Origin: Kribbella catacumbae DSM 19601
Lineage (GTDB): Bacteria; Actinomycetota; Actinomycetes; Propionibacteriales; Kribbellaceae
Direction: 5' to 3'
Assembly (NCBI RefSeq): GCF_000372465.1
Contig: NZ_AQUZ01000015.1
Span: 1 to 64,000 of the forward strand
Length of the DNA stretch: 64,000 nucleotides
This document shows positions 41,486 to 57,755 of the stretch, piece after piece (the first letter of the stretch is position 1; each line of letters opens with the position of its first letter). The translations under genes were made by a program, and so were the position numbers. The notes under the pieces were generated by a model. It had not been told where the DNA came from, made no database searches, and was given only the letters and a program-made list of their open reading frames with translations.

Positions 41486-42215
41486 CCTTGCCGCTGAGGA
41501 GTCCTGCTGCCGCTTGAGGGTCGCCGTCGACGGTCAACTGGTCGACGGGTAGGCGTCGCCAGAGGGCTAGCAGGAGGTCTTGCGCAGTACCGGAGACCAC
41601 TGCGGCGCCTTGTGCTTGACCGCGGTGGATCTGCGGCGGTTGCCCTGGTGTGGTTGGGGTCAGCGTCCACTCGTCGCCGGTGTCGACGGCCCGTACGCCG
41701 ACCGCTGTGCTGACCGCCGCCGGGAAGCCGCGCTGCAGCATGCGTGGCAGGAAGACGCCGAATACCTCGTCGACTCCGTCTGCCGCGATTGCCGGTGGGA
41801 TGCCGGGGTCCACGTCGGGTGATCTGGCTTGCCGGGCGTCGACGAGGTGGACGACCGTTTCGTGGAGACGTCTGCGGACCCAGAAGCCGGCGTACTGGCC
41901 GACCGGGGCGAAGTTCCAGCAGGGCTCGTCGGGGTCGACCGCTTTGATCGCGGCGACCAGGGCGGCCGACGTGCCGGCGTACCAGTCGGACCAGGAGGCT
42001 GTCGTGCGGAGTACCTCCGGGACCTGCTGGGCCGTTCCGCTGAGCAGGATCGAGGCGGCCCAGCGCTGACCGGCGCCGACGTGCAGGGCTAGGTCGGCGA
42101 CGGTCCAGCCCGGGCAGTTCGGCACCGCGGCCGCTGGGTCGGTGGCCGCGAAGGCCTCCGCCAGGTCGGCCGCGGTGCGCTCGAACTGCTCGAGATGATC
42201 GAGGTTGTCAGGCAA
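41475..42215 (-). CDS. Mycothiol-dependent maleylpyruvate isomerase-family protein
   Basis: 246 aa with the DinB-like MDMPI N-terminal domain: CPGWTVADLALHVGAGQRW with metal ligand His45, and RRLHETVVHLVDA with His118 and His123. The C-terminal domain ends LPVDQLTVDGDPQAAAGLL. Family members are mycothiol-dependent isomerases or transferases, and most lack a known substrate. The start is TTG at 42215, overlapping the upstream stop (TTGCCTGA) with gaggt 8 nt before it. Convergent with the DUF1501 gene (11-bp overlap). Confidence 0.8.
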   Translation of the reverse strand: MPDNLDHLEQFERTAADLAEAFAATDPAAAVPNCPGWTVADLALHVGAGQRWAASILLSGTAQQVPEVLRTTASWSDWYAGTSAALVAAIKAVDPDEPCWNFAPVGQYAGFWVRRRLHETVVHLVDARQARSPDVDPGIPPAIAADGVDEVFGVFLPRMLQRGFPAAVSTAVGVRAVDTGDEWTLTPTTPGQPPQIHRGQAQGAAVVSGTAQDLLLALWRRLPVDQLTVDGDPQAAAGLLSGKVTP

Positions 42216-43626
42216 GGAAGCGGACCTCGGTGATCAGCCCTTCCTGGACCTGGTAGAGCGAGATCGTCGGCGTCGGTCCGTGGTCGGTGCCGTGGGTGAT
42301 CCACTGCTCGACCACCCAGTCGCCGACCAGCATCCGCTGCACCAGCTCACGCTTGCCCTGCCCGGCCTCGAACAGCGGCCGGTAGTGCTCCCGCAGCGAC
42401 CGCCTGCCCCGCATCACCGCACCATCACCCAGCTGAAGCTGAGCCGTCGGCGAGTACATGGCCAGGAAAGCCTCCAGATCATGCGCCTCGTACGCCGCAT
42501 GCTCCCGCCCCACCACCCGAGAAGCCGCAGTCTCCGCCGGCGCTGCCGCGGAGGTGGACTGCCCCGCTTCGCCGGAGGAGGTCTCAGTGGCGGCCTCGCC
42601 CCTGGCGCTCGACGCGGCTGCCGCGCCGTTGGAGGTGGTCTGGCGCGCAGGCGCGGCAAAGCGTCCGGGCTCACCGGCGGTGGACGGGCTGGCTATGCCG
42701 CCTGGAGCTGCAGCGCCCCGCGCGGCTTCGCCCGCAACGGCGGCCGTCGCCCGCGGGGCGGCGGTGCCGGTGGTGGCTGCGGCGCCCCGCGCGCTGGCCG
42801 GCGCTGCTGTGCCGGCTGCAGCGGAGGCTGGGATTTTTGAGGGTTGGGTGGTGGTGGCTGGGATCGTGGTGGTGGGGATGGGGAGCTGGCTGGGGGTGCT
42901 GGGGTCTTCGCCCAGGTGGGCGATGGCCCAGTCGAGGGCCTTGGTCACCGCGGCGCGGGACTCTTCGCTGTGGTCGAGCATGTCGAAGCCGTGTTGCCCT
43001 TTCGGTACGTCGATGATGTCCAGCGCGGCGCCACCGGCGGAGACGAACTCCGCCACCGGTCCGGCGAGCTCTTCACGCTCGCGGCCGACCCTCGTCAGCA
43101 GCACCGGCAGGTCCTTGTGTTTGCCGATCACTTCGGCGGCGGAAACCAGTTCGTCGACACCGGGCGGGGTGGCGAGCAGGGGATAGCTCAGGGCGATGGC
43201 GCGGAGCCAGTCGGGGCGGCTGTCCAGCCACTCCCCCGCCAGCAGTCCGGCACCGGAGAAGAACCACAACACGACCTGCTCGGGATCCACCTGCGGATCG
43301 GCGCGCAGCAGGCCGACAGCGGCCTCCACGTCGTCCGCGGCGGTGGTCAGCTGGTCGAGCCCACGGATCAGGCTGTGGTCGAATGTGACGGCCACCTGGC
43401 CGCGCTGGGCGATGGCTGCGGCGTACCCCTGGTAGACCGGCCACCCGCGCGGTCGCACCTCGAGATCGGCCGGCCCGGGACCCCCGTGGATCAACAGGAT
43501 CGCGCCGGTCCGCGCCGTCCCCGCGGGCCGGTGGAAGTCCAGCTCCCCGACCCGGTCGACGCGGTGCTCCGCACCCTGCGCGACGTCCAGCACGAACGGT
43601 TGCAGGTAGGGCGGGAGGTCCGTCAT
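42208..43626 (-). CDS. Alpha/beta-hydrolase - linker - SnoaL fusion protein
   Basis: 472 aa from the ATG at 43626 (another ATG at 43635 is possible). Residues 1-238 are an alpha/beta hydrolase of the dienelactone-hydrolase type: AILLIHGGPGPADLEVRPRG for the oxyanion strand, a nucleophile elbow FFSGAG (Ser124), and the catalytic-His region KGQHGFDMLDH (209-219). Residues 240-370 are a disordered linker of Pro/Thr then Ala/Gly/Ser. Residues 371-472 form a SnoaL/NTF2 domain (REHAAYEAHDLEAFLAMYSP, LREHYRPLFE, WVVEQWITHGTDHG, EGLITEVRFLA). No signal peptide. It forms an operon with the MDMPI-family gene. Substrate unknown. Confidence 0.75.
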   Translation of the reverse strand: MTDLPPYLQPFVLDVAQGAEHRVDRVGELDFHRPAGTARTGAILLIHGGPGPADLEVRPRGWPVYQGYAAAIAQRGQVAVTFDHSLIRGLDQLTTAADDVEAAVGLLRADPQVDPEQVVLWFFSGAGLLAGEWLDSRPDWLRAIALSYPLLATPPGVDELVSAAEVIGKHKDLPVLLTRVGREREELAGPVAEFVSAGGAALDIIDVPKGQHGFDMLDHSEESRAAVTKALDWAIAHLGEDPSTPSQLPIPTTTIPATTTQPSKIPASAAAGTAAPASARGAAATTGTAAPRATAAVAGEAARGAAAPGGIASPSTAGEPGRFAAPARQTTSNGAAAASSARGEAATETSSGEAGQSTSAAAPAETAASRVVGREHAAYEAHDLEAFLAMYSPTAQLQLGDGAVMRGRRSLREHYRPLFEAGQGKRELVQRMLVGDWVVEQWITHGTDHGPTPTISLYQVQEGLITEVRFLA

Positions 43627-43767
43627 ACGCGTCATCTTCGCGCATCCCGCCGACACTTCCACGGCGACCCCTCGCAACACTCCGCAGCGACCCGACCACG
43701 CTCGGCGTGTCGCCAGCCCGGGCTCGTCCGTAACCCCTTCCGCTACAACGATCCACCCTCCGTAAAC

Positions 43768-43902
43768 CCTTGTTGCCAAGGGCAACAAGGCTCCCTGGGG
43801 TGTCCAGTTGCGGCGACCTCGGACACCTTCTGGTGGCCTCGGACAGGGCACACTTTGTTCAAGCCCGCCACTTGGTGTTCAAGCCCACCAGAGGTGGGCT
43901 TG
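43768..43902. terminator. Two extra hairpins downstream of rpoC
   Basis: ccttgttgcc/ggcaacaagg (43768-43777 with 43781-43790, 3-nt loop) and caagcccacc/ggtgggcttg (43880-43889 with 43893-43902, 3-nt loop). Both are perfect 10-bp stems. They lie beyond the main rpoC terminator and upstream of the hydrolase gene. Confidence 0.6.
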
Positions 43903-43928
43903 GCACCTGAAGCGGGCCCGGAAAGCCG

Positions 43929-43962
43929 CGAGGGCGGCACCCCTGGTGGGGTGCCGCCCTCG
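43929..43962 (-). terminator. Terminator of rpoBC
   Basis: Perfect 15-bp stem (43929-43943 with 43948-43962) around a tggt tetraloop, 17 nt after the rpoC stop. Confidence 0.9.
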
Positions 43963-43979
43963 GCAGGTGGTGCGGGACT

Positions 43980-47840
<3,861 letters not shown>

Positions 47841-47907
47841 GATGTGTTATCTCCCGTTACTAAAATGGTCTGAGTGAGTTGGTTGTTGATCGAAAGCGGC
47901 AACCCGC

Positions 47908-51393
<3,486 letters not shown>

Positions 51394-51520
51394 GGGGCGT
51401 CCTTCCACGGGCTCGCAAAGTAACTTCGATGCTGGCACTTCGGTGCTGGGAGCGCACGCCAAACGACCCTAGTCAAGTTTTGAGCCGAACCAGGGGTGGT
51501 TAAAGGCAGCGCAAAGCAAT

Positions 51521-51550
51521 AGGCTACCCGATCAGGGCAAGCCTGTCCAA
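51521..51550 (-). promoter_or_regulatory. rpoB promoter candidate P2
   Basis: TTGGAC (51545-51550), 18 nt, TAGCCT (51521-51526) on the minus strand, predicting a leader of about 120 nt before the rpoB TTG. Confidence 0.5.
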
Positions 51551-51561
51551 TGGGGTCCGAT

Positions 51562-51591
51562 ACTATGCCTTCGGACCGCCCACTCCGTCAA
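51562..51591 (-). promoter_or_regulatory. rpoB promoter candidate P1
   Basis: TTGACG (51586-51591), 18 nt, CATAGT (51562-51567) on the minus strand. The -35 box is one base from consensus. Two stacked promoters would suit growth-rate control of rpoBC. Confidence 0.55.
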
Positions 51592-51666
51592 GGATCGACC
51601 CGGGTTCTCCAGCGGGTAGATCACCCGCGAGCCGCCCGGCACGTCCTGTCCGGAGTCACAAAGAGA

Positions 51667-52395
51667 CTACAGTCCGGCGATCTCCTGGACCAGCCATTGA
51701 TCCCCGTTTCGGACCATCGTGAATCTGGTCCGGTTCAGATCGATCCGGGGCTTACCCTGCGTGATCGTGCTGGTGGTGGTCTGGTTGACGAAGATGATCA
51801 GCGTGACCCGGTCGGCGTCCCCGTCCCGTACGCCGACCTCGCGTACCTCGGCCCGGACGGTCGCCTTGGTCTTGGTGGCCAGTTCGCCGGCCACCTTGGC
51901 GGTGGCGTCGAACTTGCCGGCGAAGTCGGGCGTCATCGTCGCCCGGGCGTCCGCGAAGCTCTTGTCGAGCGTGCGGTAGTCGTAACTGAGCGCCGTCTCG
52001 GCCGCTTTCCGCCCGGCCGCGGCCGCCTGCCCGCGGGCATCTTCGGCCTCCTTGCCCTTCCAGGCCTTCACCCCGAGCACACCCGCCAGCGCCATGATCA
52101 GCACCAGCAGGATCCCGAGCGCCGACGCGAGTACGACGCTGACGCGAGAGCGGGAGCCCGCCGGCAGGTCGTCCGACTTCGCCTCCGGCTCTGCCTGCTC
52201 GGAGGCCTGATCAGCGGCGGGCTCGACCCGCTTCGAGACTGGCTGCTCGTCGCTCTGCGTAATAGTCGGCGTGTCGCCGGGGAGCTCCGAGGCCTGCTCT
52301 GAAGCCTCCGGTGTGGCCTGAGTCACTTCAAATGACTCCGCAGTACCCTCGTGATCCCGCTTGGGGCGGCGCTGGCCGGCGATCCGGCGGGGCAT
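51667..52395 (-). CDS. Mce-associated membrane protein
   Basis: 242 aa. A long acidic disordered N-terminus (1-80), one membrane helix at 85-108 (SVVLASALGILLVLIMALAG), then an exported NTF2-like domain ending RFTMVRNGDQWLVQEIAGL. This is the mas-type accessory protein found after mceF in actinobacteria, thought to stabilise the Mce complex. Last gene of the operon; its start overlaps the previous stop by one base. About 270 nt separate it from rpoB, and those hold the rpoB promoters. Confidence 0.85.
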   Translation of the reverse strand: MPRRIAGQRRPKRDHEGTAESFEVTQATPEASEQASELPGDTPTITQSDEQPVSKRVEPAADQASEQAEPEAKSDDLPAGSRSRVSVVLASALGILLVLIMALAGVLGVKAWKGKEAEDARGQAAAAGRKAAETALSYDYRTLDKSFADARATMTPDFAGKFDATAKVAGELATKTKATVRAEVREVGVRDGDADRVTLIIFVNQTTTSTITQGKPRIDLNRTRFTMVRNGDQWLVQEIAGL

Positions 52396-52889
52396 CAGCC
52401 GACCACCTGGAAGTCGGCGGTCAGCCAGCGGTTCTTCTCGCGGATCAGGTCGAGTTTGATCCGGTAGCGCCGCTCGACGCCGTCCTTGGACGCGGTATTG
52501 GTGACGACCGCGTTCACGATCACCAGGACCTGCGCCGAGTCCTTGTCGTTCGACACCACCGCGGCCTCCTTCACATCGCCCTTGGAGGTCGCCTTGTTCG
52601 CCACCACCTCGGTCTTCACCGAGTCCGATCCCGACTTGAACTCCTCCTTGAACTGCCCGGTGGAGTCGTCCAGCACCCGCTGCGCGTCGGCATCCCAGCT
52701 CTCGTAGTCGTACGTCGTGAAGTCCAGCGCCAACTGCCGGGCCGCCTTCATCGCACCCTCGCGATCACTCTTGCGCGTGTCCTGGCCGCGCAACGCGACC
52801 ACGGACAGCGTCGCGCCGACGAGAGCGACCAGCACGAGCACGCTGAGCGCCCACGCCAGGATCACCGGGCCTTTCCGGGTGGCGGTCAC
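52395..52889 (-). CDS. Mce-associated membrane protein
   Basis: 164 aa. N-terminal membrane helix (9-32, ILAWALSVLVLVALVGATLS), then the same exported domain type as its downstream neighbour: RQLALDFTTYDYESWDADAQ, a conserved ITNAVV-like strand (VNAVVTNTASKDG) and NRWLTADFQVVG. ATGA overlap with mceF. Confidence 0.85.
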   Translation of the reverse strand: MTATRKGPVILAWALSVLVLVALVGATLSVVALRGQDTRKSDREGAMKAARQLALDFTTYDYESWDADAQRVLDDSTGQFKEEFKSGSDSVKTEVVANKATSKGDVKEAAVVSNDKDSAQVLVIVNAVVTNTASKDGVERRYRIKLDLIREKNRWLTADFQVVG

Positions 52890-54178
52890 TTCTCAGTCAC
52901 CGGTCCGAGGATGAGGGCCTTCCAGGAGTCCTTGCCGAGCATCTCCTCCTGGCCACCGGTCGAGCCGAGCACCAGTTCGGGCATCCCGTCCTTGCCGCCG
53001 GCCGCACCCGTGGCTGGGTCGTACCCGACGCCGTACCCGATCCTGTTCGCGTCCGACCGCGTCGACGGGGTCGGCTTGTTCTGGGCACCTCGGACGTTGA
53101 CACCGGACCCCGGCGGCGCGGTACAGCCGGCTTTGGTGTTCGCCGGGATGCCCTTGGTGTCCTGCGGAACGCGCTTGTCCGTGCCGTTGTAGCCGGCCCG
53201 GCAGGCAGGCGGGCTGAAGCCGAGCACCAGCCCGAAGTGCGCGTCGTAATGCCCGGTCCCCGGATCCTTGCCCGGTACGACGTACCCGCCCATCGCCACC
53301 GCCGGATAGACCACCAGCAGCTGCTCGACGGCATCCAGCCGTACTGCGGTCAGCTCGCTCACCGTCAGCAGGTTACCGAGCAGCACCGCGATGTCGGCGC
53401 GGTTCTCCGAGATCAGCGCGGTCAGCTGGGTCGACGCCCCTGAGCCGTTGTCGATCACCGAGCGCAGGTTCGAATCGGAGTTGACCAGGGTGTCGGACAG
53501 CAGCGCCAGGTTCTTCGCCCAGGTCTTGATCGCGTCCCCGCTGGCCACCTGGGTGGCGAGCACGGTGTTGCCGTCGTTGATCAGCTTGATCGTCTGCAGG
53601 ATGTTCGCGTCGGCGTCGTCGATCAGCGTGCCGGAGCTGTCGATGATCTTCTGCAGGTCGGTACCCCGGCCGCGGAGCGCGTCGCCGAGCTCCTTGACGG
53701 TGGTCTTCAGGCTGTTCTTGTCGACCGAATTCACCAGCTGGTCCAGGTTCAGCAGCAGCTCGGTGGTGTCGATCGGCAGGACCGTGTTCTCCCGGGAGAT
53801 CTTCGAGCGGTCCTGCAGGTACGGAGCGCCGTCGCGACGCGGCTGCAGGTCGACGTACTGCTCGCCAATCGCGGACCGGTTCGCGACCACCGCGAGCAGG
53901 TCGTTCGGGATCTTGGTCTTTTTCTCGATGTCCAGGTTGACCTCGACACCGTCGGACAGCAGCTTGAGCTCGCCGACCCGGCCGACCGGCTGGCCGCGGT
54001 ACGTCACCTCGGCGCCGGAGAAAATGCCGCCGGACTCGGCGAAGCTGGCGCTGACGGTGTAGTCGTCGTCGAACACCAGCTGGTCGACCTGGGCGTACTT
54101 GCCGCCGACATAGGCGACGCCGACCAGGGTGATCAGCAGGAAGATCATCAGCTGGATCCGGACGGTTCTGGTGATCAC
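52886..54178 (-). CDS. mceF: Mce-family protein MceF
   Basis: 430 aa. N-terminal membrane helix (8-27), MlaD/MCE domain about 38-115 (VSASFAESGGIFSGAEVTYR, GQPVGRVGELKLL), a long helical region that forms the needle, and a C-terminal tail with Cys and Pro. Sixth Mce subunit of the lipid importer. Overlaps mceE and the mas gene by 4 nt each. Confidence 0.88.
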   Translation of the reverse strand: MITRTVRIQLMIFLLITLVGVAYVGGKYAQVDQLVFDDDYTVSASFAESGGIFSGAEVTYRGQPVGRVGELKLLSDGVEVNLDIEKKTKIPNDLLAVVANRSAIGEQYVDLQPRRDGAPYLQDRSKISRENTVLPIDTTELLLNLDQLVNSVDKNSLKTTVKELGDALRGRGTDLQKIIDSSGTLIDDADANILQTIKLINDGNTVLATQVASGDAIKTWAKNLALLSDTLVNSDSNLRSVIDNGSGASTQLTALISENRADIAVLLGNLLTVSELTAVRLDAVEQLLVVYPAVAMGGYVVPGKDPGTGHYDAHFGLVLGFSPPACRAGYNGTDKRVPQDTKGIPANTKAGCTAPPGSGVNVRGAQNKPTPSTRSDANRIGYGVGYDPATGAAGGKDGMPELVLGSTGGQEEMLGKDSWKALILGPVTEK

Positions 54179-55398
54179 TTGGCCACCCCCGGCATCAGGA
54201 CCTTCGCGAGTTCGGGGTCGAACGCGGACCGGTTCAGCTTCTGCGTACAGACTGGCAGCCCGAGCAGGGTGATGCAGCTGGTCGCCGTCCCGGTCGGGAC
54301 CGGCAGCGGCGGCAGCCCGCCGGTCTTCGGCGGATTGCTGAAGGGCACGTTGACCGGGATCGTCGGGATGGTCAGGCCGGTGGTCGGCAGGTTCAGCCCG
54401 AGCAGGCCTTTCAGCGCCTTCTGCGTGTTCACGTCGAGGGTGATGTTCAGGTTGGTGAAGTCACCCTTGACCGCCTTGGCCGCGGCGTCCGGGAACGGGT
54501 AGGTGAACAGCAGCTCGAGCGCCTTCGGCAGGTTCTCGCCGGCCTCGACGAGCTTGGTCAGCACTGGGTAGAGCGACTGCAGGTTGGCGACCAGGTCCTT
54601 CTGCGACGCGGTGATCACCCTGGTCGCGGTGTTGCCGAGTCCGGCCAGCGCCTGCAGCGTCTTGACCAGCGCGGCCCGCTGCTTGTCCAGGGTGGCGATT
54701 GACTTCGGCAACGAGTCGATCGCGGTCGCGAGTGTCGTCTTCTGCGCGTTCAGCTTCTTCGCCAGCTGGTCGACGGCGGCGATCGCGGTGACGATCTTCT
54801 GCTTGTTCTGGTCCAGCGTGCCGACGAACGTGTTCAGCTGGGTCAGCACGCTGCGGATGGCCGGCTCGTTCCCGGTCAGGGCCTTGTTCAGCTCCTGGGT
54901 GATGATCTGCAGCTGCGCCACGCCACCGCCGTTCAGCAGCAGCGAGAGCGCCGACAGGACTTCCTCGACCTCGACGTTGCTGGTCGTCCGCGAGAGCGGG
55001 ATCAGCTCGCCGTTCTCCAGCTTGCCGTGCGGCTTCTCGAGGCCCGACGGCGGCGCGAGCGAGACGAACTTCTCGCCCAGCAGGCTGGTCTGCCGGATCG
55101 TCGCCCGCGCGTTGTCCGGCAGCTCCAGGCTCTTCGGCAGCTTGACCCGGACCTTGGCGACGTACCCCTCCAGCCAGACCTTCTCGACCGTGCCGACGGT
55201 GACGTCGTCGACCTTCACCGAGGACTTCGGCACCAGGTCCAGGACGTCGGTGAACTCCACCGTCACCGTGTACGCCGGTCCCTTGATCTTGGCGCCACCC
55301 GGCAACGGCAACGAGTAGACGCTGAAGTCGCAGCCGCTCAGGAGAGTCGCCATCGCGACAACGCCGGCGACCACCGCAGTACGGCGAAGGCGCTTCAT
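54175..55398 (-). CDS. mceE: Mce-family lipoprotein MceE
   Basis: 407 aa. A signal peptide with lipobox LSGC (Cys23) makes this the lipoprotein member (LprK type), the usual fifth Mce gene. MCE domain about 42-125 (YTVTVEFTDVLDLVPKSSVK, VDDVTVGTVEKVWLEGYVAK), then long helices. ATGA overlaps on both sides. Confidence 0.9.
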   Translation of the reverse strand: MKRLRRTAVVAGVVAMATLLSGCDFSVYSLPLPGGAKIKGPAYTVTVEFTDVLDLVPKSSVKVDDVTVGTVEKVWLEGYVAKVRVKLPKSLELPDNARATIRQTSLLGEKFVSLAPPSGLEKPHGKLENGELIPLSRTTSNVEVEEVLSALSLLLNGGGVAQLQIITQELNKALTGNEPAIRSVLTQLNTFVGTLDQNKQKIVTAIAAVDQLAKKLNAQKTTLATAIDSLPKSIATLDKQRAALVKTLQALAGLGNTATRVITASQKDLVANLQSLYPVLTKLVEAGENLPKALELLFTYPFPDAAAKAVKGDFTNLNITLDVNTQKALKGLLGLNLPTTGLTIPTIPVNVPFSNPPKTGGLPPLPVPTGTATSCITLLGLPVCTQKLNRSAFDPELAKVLMPGVAK

Positions 55399-56582
55399 CG
55401 GGCAGCTCCCGGGACCAGGCCGCCGAGCGTCTCGTCGACTGGGTCAGGGCTGGGCAACTTGGGCAGCGGGGCGCGCGCCCACGGCGTACCGGCTGGTCCG
55501 CCTGAGCCGGTGATGCTGCTCAGCAACGGGAGCTTCGGCAGCGCGCTGAGGACCGGCTTGAGCGCCGAGCAGGTCGACAGCGGCTGGTTGGCCTGGAGCA
55601 GCAGCGAGCAGATGAAGGTCGCCGGGTCGTCCAGCTGGGCCATATTCATCCGCTGGTCCAGCGTGCCGTACTGCGGGTTGTAGACGCGGGCCAGGTTGCC
55701 CAAGCCGAGCGGCGCGGTGTCGATGATCTCGGCCAGCGCCGCCTTCTCCTTGACCAGGATCTGGGAGATGTCGGTGGCACCGGAGATGGTGGTCTTCAAC
55801 AGCGCGCGGTTGTCCTTGACGAACGAGGCGACCTCGCCGAGCGCCGTCGCGAGCGTGGACAGCGCAAGCGCGAGATCCTTCCGTTCGCCGGCCAGCGTGG
55901 TCGAGGTGGCGGCGAAGTTCATGTTGAACTGCTTCACCAGGGTGTCGTTGGCGGCCAGCGCGGAGACGAACGTCTGCAACTGCCGGACCGTGCTGAACAG
56001 GCTCTTGGAGTTGCCGGCCAGCGTCTGGGTCAGCGTCGACACGTCGGTGATGGTCTGGTTCAGCTTGGCGCCTTGGCCGTTCAGGTTGGCTGCGGACACG
56101 TCGAGCAGCCGCGACAGTGCGCCCTGGTCGTTGGCACCCTTCGGACCGAGCGCGACGGACAGGTCGTTGAGGCTTTGATAGATCTGGTCGAGCTCCAGCG
56201 GTACGGCGGTCCGATCCAGCGGGATCTGCGCGCCGTCGGCCATCACGTCACCCTTGGAGTACGCCGGGGTGAGCTGGACGTACCGGTCCGCGACGATCGA
56301 CGGTGACGCGATCACCGCCTTCGCGTTCGCGGGGACCTTGTGCTTGGCCTCCCACCAGAACTTCACCCGGACCGCGCGCCCGGCCGGCGTCACGCTCTCG
56401 ATCTCGCCGACCTTGATGCCGAGGATCCGGACGTCGGAGCCCGGGTAGACGCTGACCGCGCGCGGGAAGTACGCCGTCGCCGAGACCCGCTCGGGATTCG
56501 GCCACAACGAGATCACGCTGACGGCGAGCACGATCAGCACGACACCGATGGCGATCAGCCGGGACAAGGATGCGAGCTTCAT
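55395..56582 (-). CDS. mceD: Mce-family protein MceD
   Basis: 395 aa from the ATG at 56582, which overlaps the mceC stop by 4 nt; a longer open frame upstream is antisense-free but not family-like. Membrane helix 7-28, MCE domain about 36-110 (ATAYFPRAVSVYPGSDVRIL, GIKVGEIESV), needle helices rich in Leu heptads, and a Pro-rich end. Confidence 0.87.
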   Translation of the reverse strand: MKLASLSRLIAIGVVLIVLAVSVISLWPNPERVSATAYFPRAVSVYPGSDVRILGIKVGEIESVTPAGRAVRVKFWWEAKHKVPANAKAVIASPSIVADRYVQLTPAYSKGDVMADGAQIPLDRTAVPLELDQIYQSLNDLSVALGPKGANDQGALSRLLDVSAANLNGQGAKLNQTITDVSTLTQTLAGNSKSLFSTVRQLQTFVSALAANDTLVKQFNMNFAATSTTLAGERKDLALALSTLATALGEVASFVKDNRALLKTTISGATDISQILVKEKAALAEIIDTAPLGLGNLARVYNPQYGTLDQRMNMAQLDDPATFICSLLLQANQPLSTCSALKPVLSALPKLPLLSSITGSGGPAGTPWARAPLPKLPSPDPVDETLGGLVPGAAR

Positions 56583-57595
56583 CGGCCCCCACCCCCAAGG
56601 ATCGGCGGCAGCCCGGGGATGGGGACCTGAGGCAATGGGATCTCCGGTACAGGCACCAGGTTCTGCACGTACGTGTCGAACCACGGCCCGGTACCGAGGG
56701 TGTTGGTGAAGACCCGCGCGAACGGCGCAAGCCCGCGGATGCTGGCGTCCAGCGCGTTCTGGTTCTTCAGCAGGGTGGCCAGCACCGCGTTCACCTTCTG
56801 CAGCGTCGGCGCCAGGTCCTTGCGGTTCTCCCGGACCAGCGCGGTGATCTGCGCGGACAACTTCTGGGTCGAGACGAGCAGCTGGTGGATCAGCACCCGG
56901 CGCGCCTGCACCGCCTGGAACACGGTGTTGCCGTCCTTCATCAGCTTGATCAGCTGCTGGTTGCGGTCGGCAAGGACCTTGGTGACCACGTTGGAGTGCT
57001 GGAGCAGCTTCTTCAGCTCCTCGTCGCGCTTGGCGACGTTGCGGGACAGCCGGGACAGCCCGGTCAGCGACGCCTGCACCTCTTCGGGGGTGTTCTTGAA
57101 GGTCGACGACAAGGTGTCCAGGGCCTTCGCGAGCTGCGCGGTGTCGATCCGCTCGGTGGTGTTGGCCAGATCGGTGAACGCGTCGACGACGTCGTACGCC
57201 GAGATCGTCCGGGCCAGCGGGATCTCGGAGCCCTCTTTGAGCTCGCCCTCCCCCGCCGGATCGAGCTTCAGGTACTTCTGCCCGAGCAGCGTCTTGATCT
57301 TCATCTCGGCGCCGGTCTTGTCGCCGAGCTTGACGCCGCGGTCGACGACGAAGTCGACCCGGACGTGAGTGCCGTCCAGCTCGACCTTGCGCACCTGGCC
57401 GACCCGGACGCCGGCTACCCGGATCTCGTCGTTCGGCTTCAGCCCACCGGCCTCGGAGAACTGCGCGGAGTACTTGGTCCCGCCGCCGATCAGCGGCAGG
57501 TCCTGGGCCTTGAACGCGGCCAGCATGATCAGCCCGATCACGGTCAGGCCGACCACGCCGATGGTGACCTGGTTCTGCTCGCGGAACGGCTTCAC
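56579..57595 (-). CDS. mceC: Mce-family protein MceC
   Basis: 338 aa from the GTG at 57595 (VKPFREQNQVTIGVVGLTVI), where homologues start; ggggg lies about 7 nt upstream. The frame is open to 57766, but the extra 57 residues do not look like an Mce N-terminus. Membrane helix about 11-28, MCE domain about 38-118 (YSAQFSEAGGLKPNDEIRVA, GVRVGQVRKVEL), helical needle, Pro-rich tail with VPIPGLPPILGG. Confidence 0.82.
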   Translation of the reverse strand: MKPFREQNQVTIGVVGLTVIGLIMLAAFKAQDLPLIGGGTKYSAQFSEAGGLKPNDEIRVAGVRVGQVRKVELDGTHVRVDFVVDRGVKLGDKTGAEMKIKTLLGQKYLKLDPAGEGELKEGSEIPLARTISAYDVVDAFTDLANTTERIDTAQLAKALDTLSSTFKNTPEEVQASLTGLSRLSRNVAKRDEELKKLLQHSNVVTKVLADRNQQLIKLMKDGNTVFQAVQARRVLIHQLLVSTQKLSAQITALVRENRKDLAPTLQKVNAVLATLLKNQNALDASIRGLAPFARVFTNTLGTGPWFDTYVQNLVPVPEIPLPQVPIPGLPPILGGGGR

Positions 57596-57755
57596 AAGTG
57601 GCCCCCATCGGAAGTCAGGTGCGTAGCTCCGGTGTCCAGGCGGGTGCATCGCAAGGCGGAGGAGGGTCTCGATGCGGGGTTCATCGTGACCCTCCGACAA
57701 CGCAGCGAGGTGCCCGTCTGGGCGCCGGAGATGCGTGCCTGGCATTCGATGGGGG
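57596..57755 (-). other. 160-nt gap between mceB and mceC
   Basis: All other junctions in the mce operon overlap by 1 or 4 nt or are separated by only a few bases. This gap stays open in the mceC frame but without family similarity. It could be an mceC extension, a spacer left by insertion, or an internal regulatory site. Confidence 0.45.

Noticed and set aside
42540..42840. Repeat array or CRISPR-like region
   Set aside because: Repetition comes from Ala/Gly/Pro codons of the linker in the hydrolase-SnoaL protein; units are irregular and without spacers.
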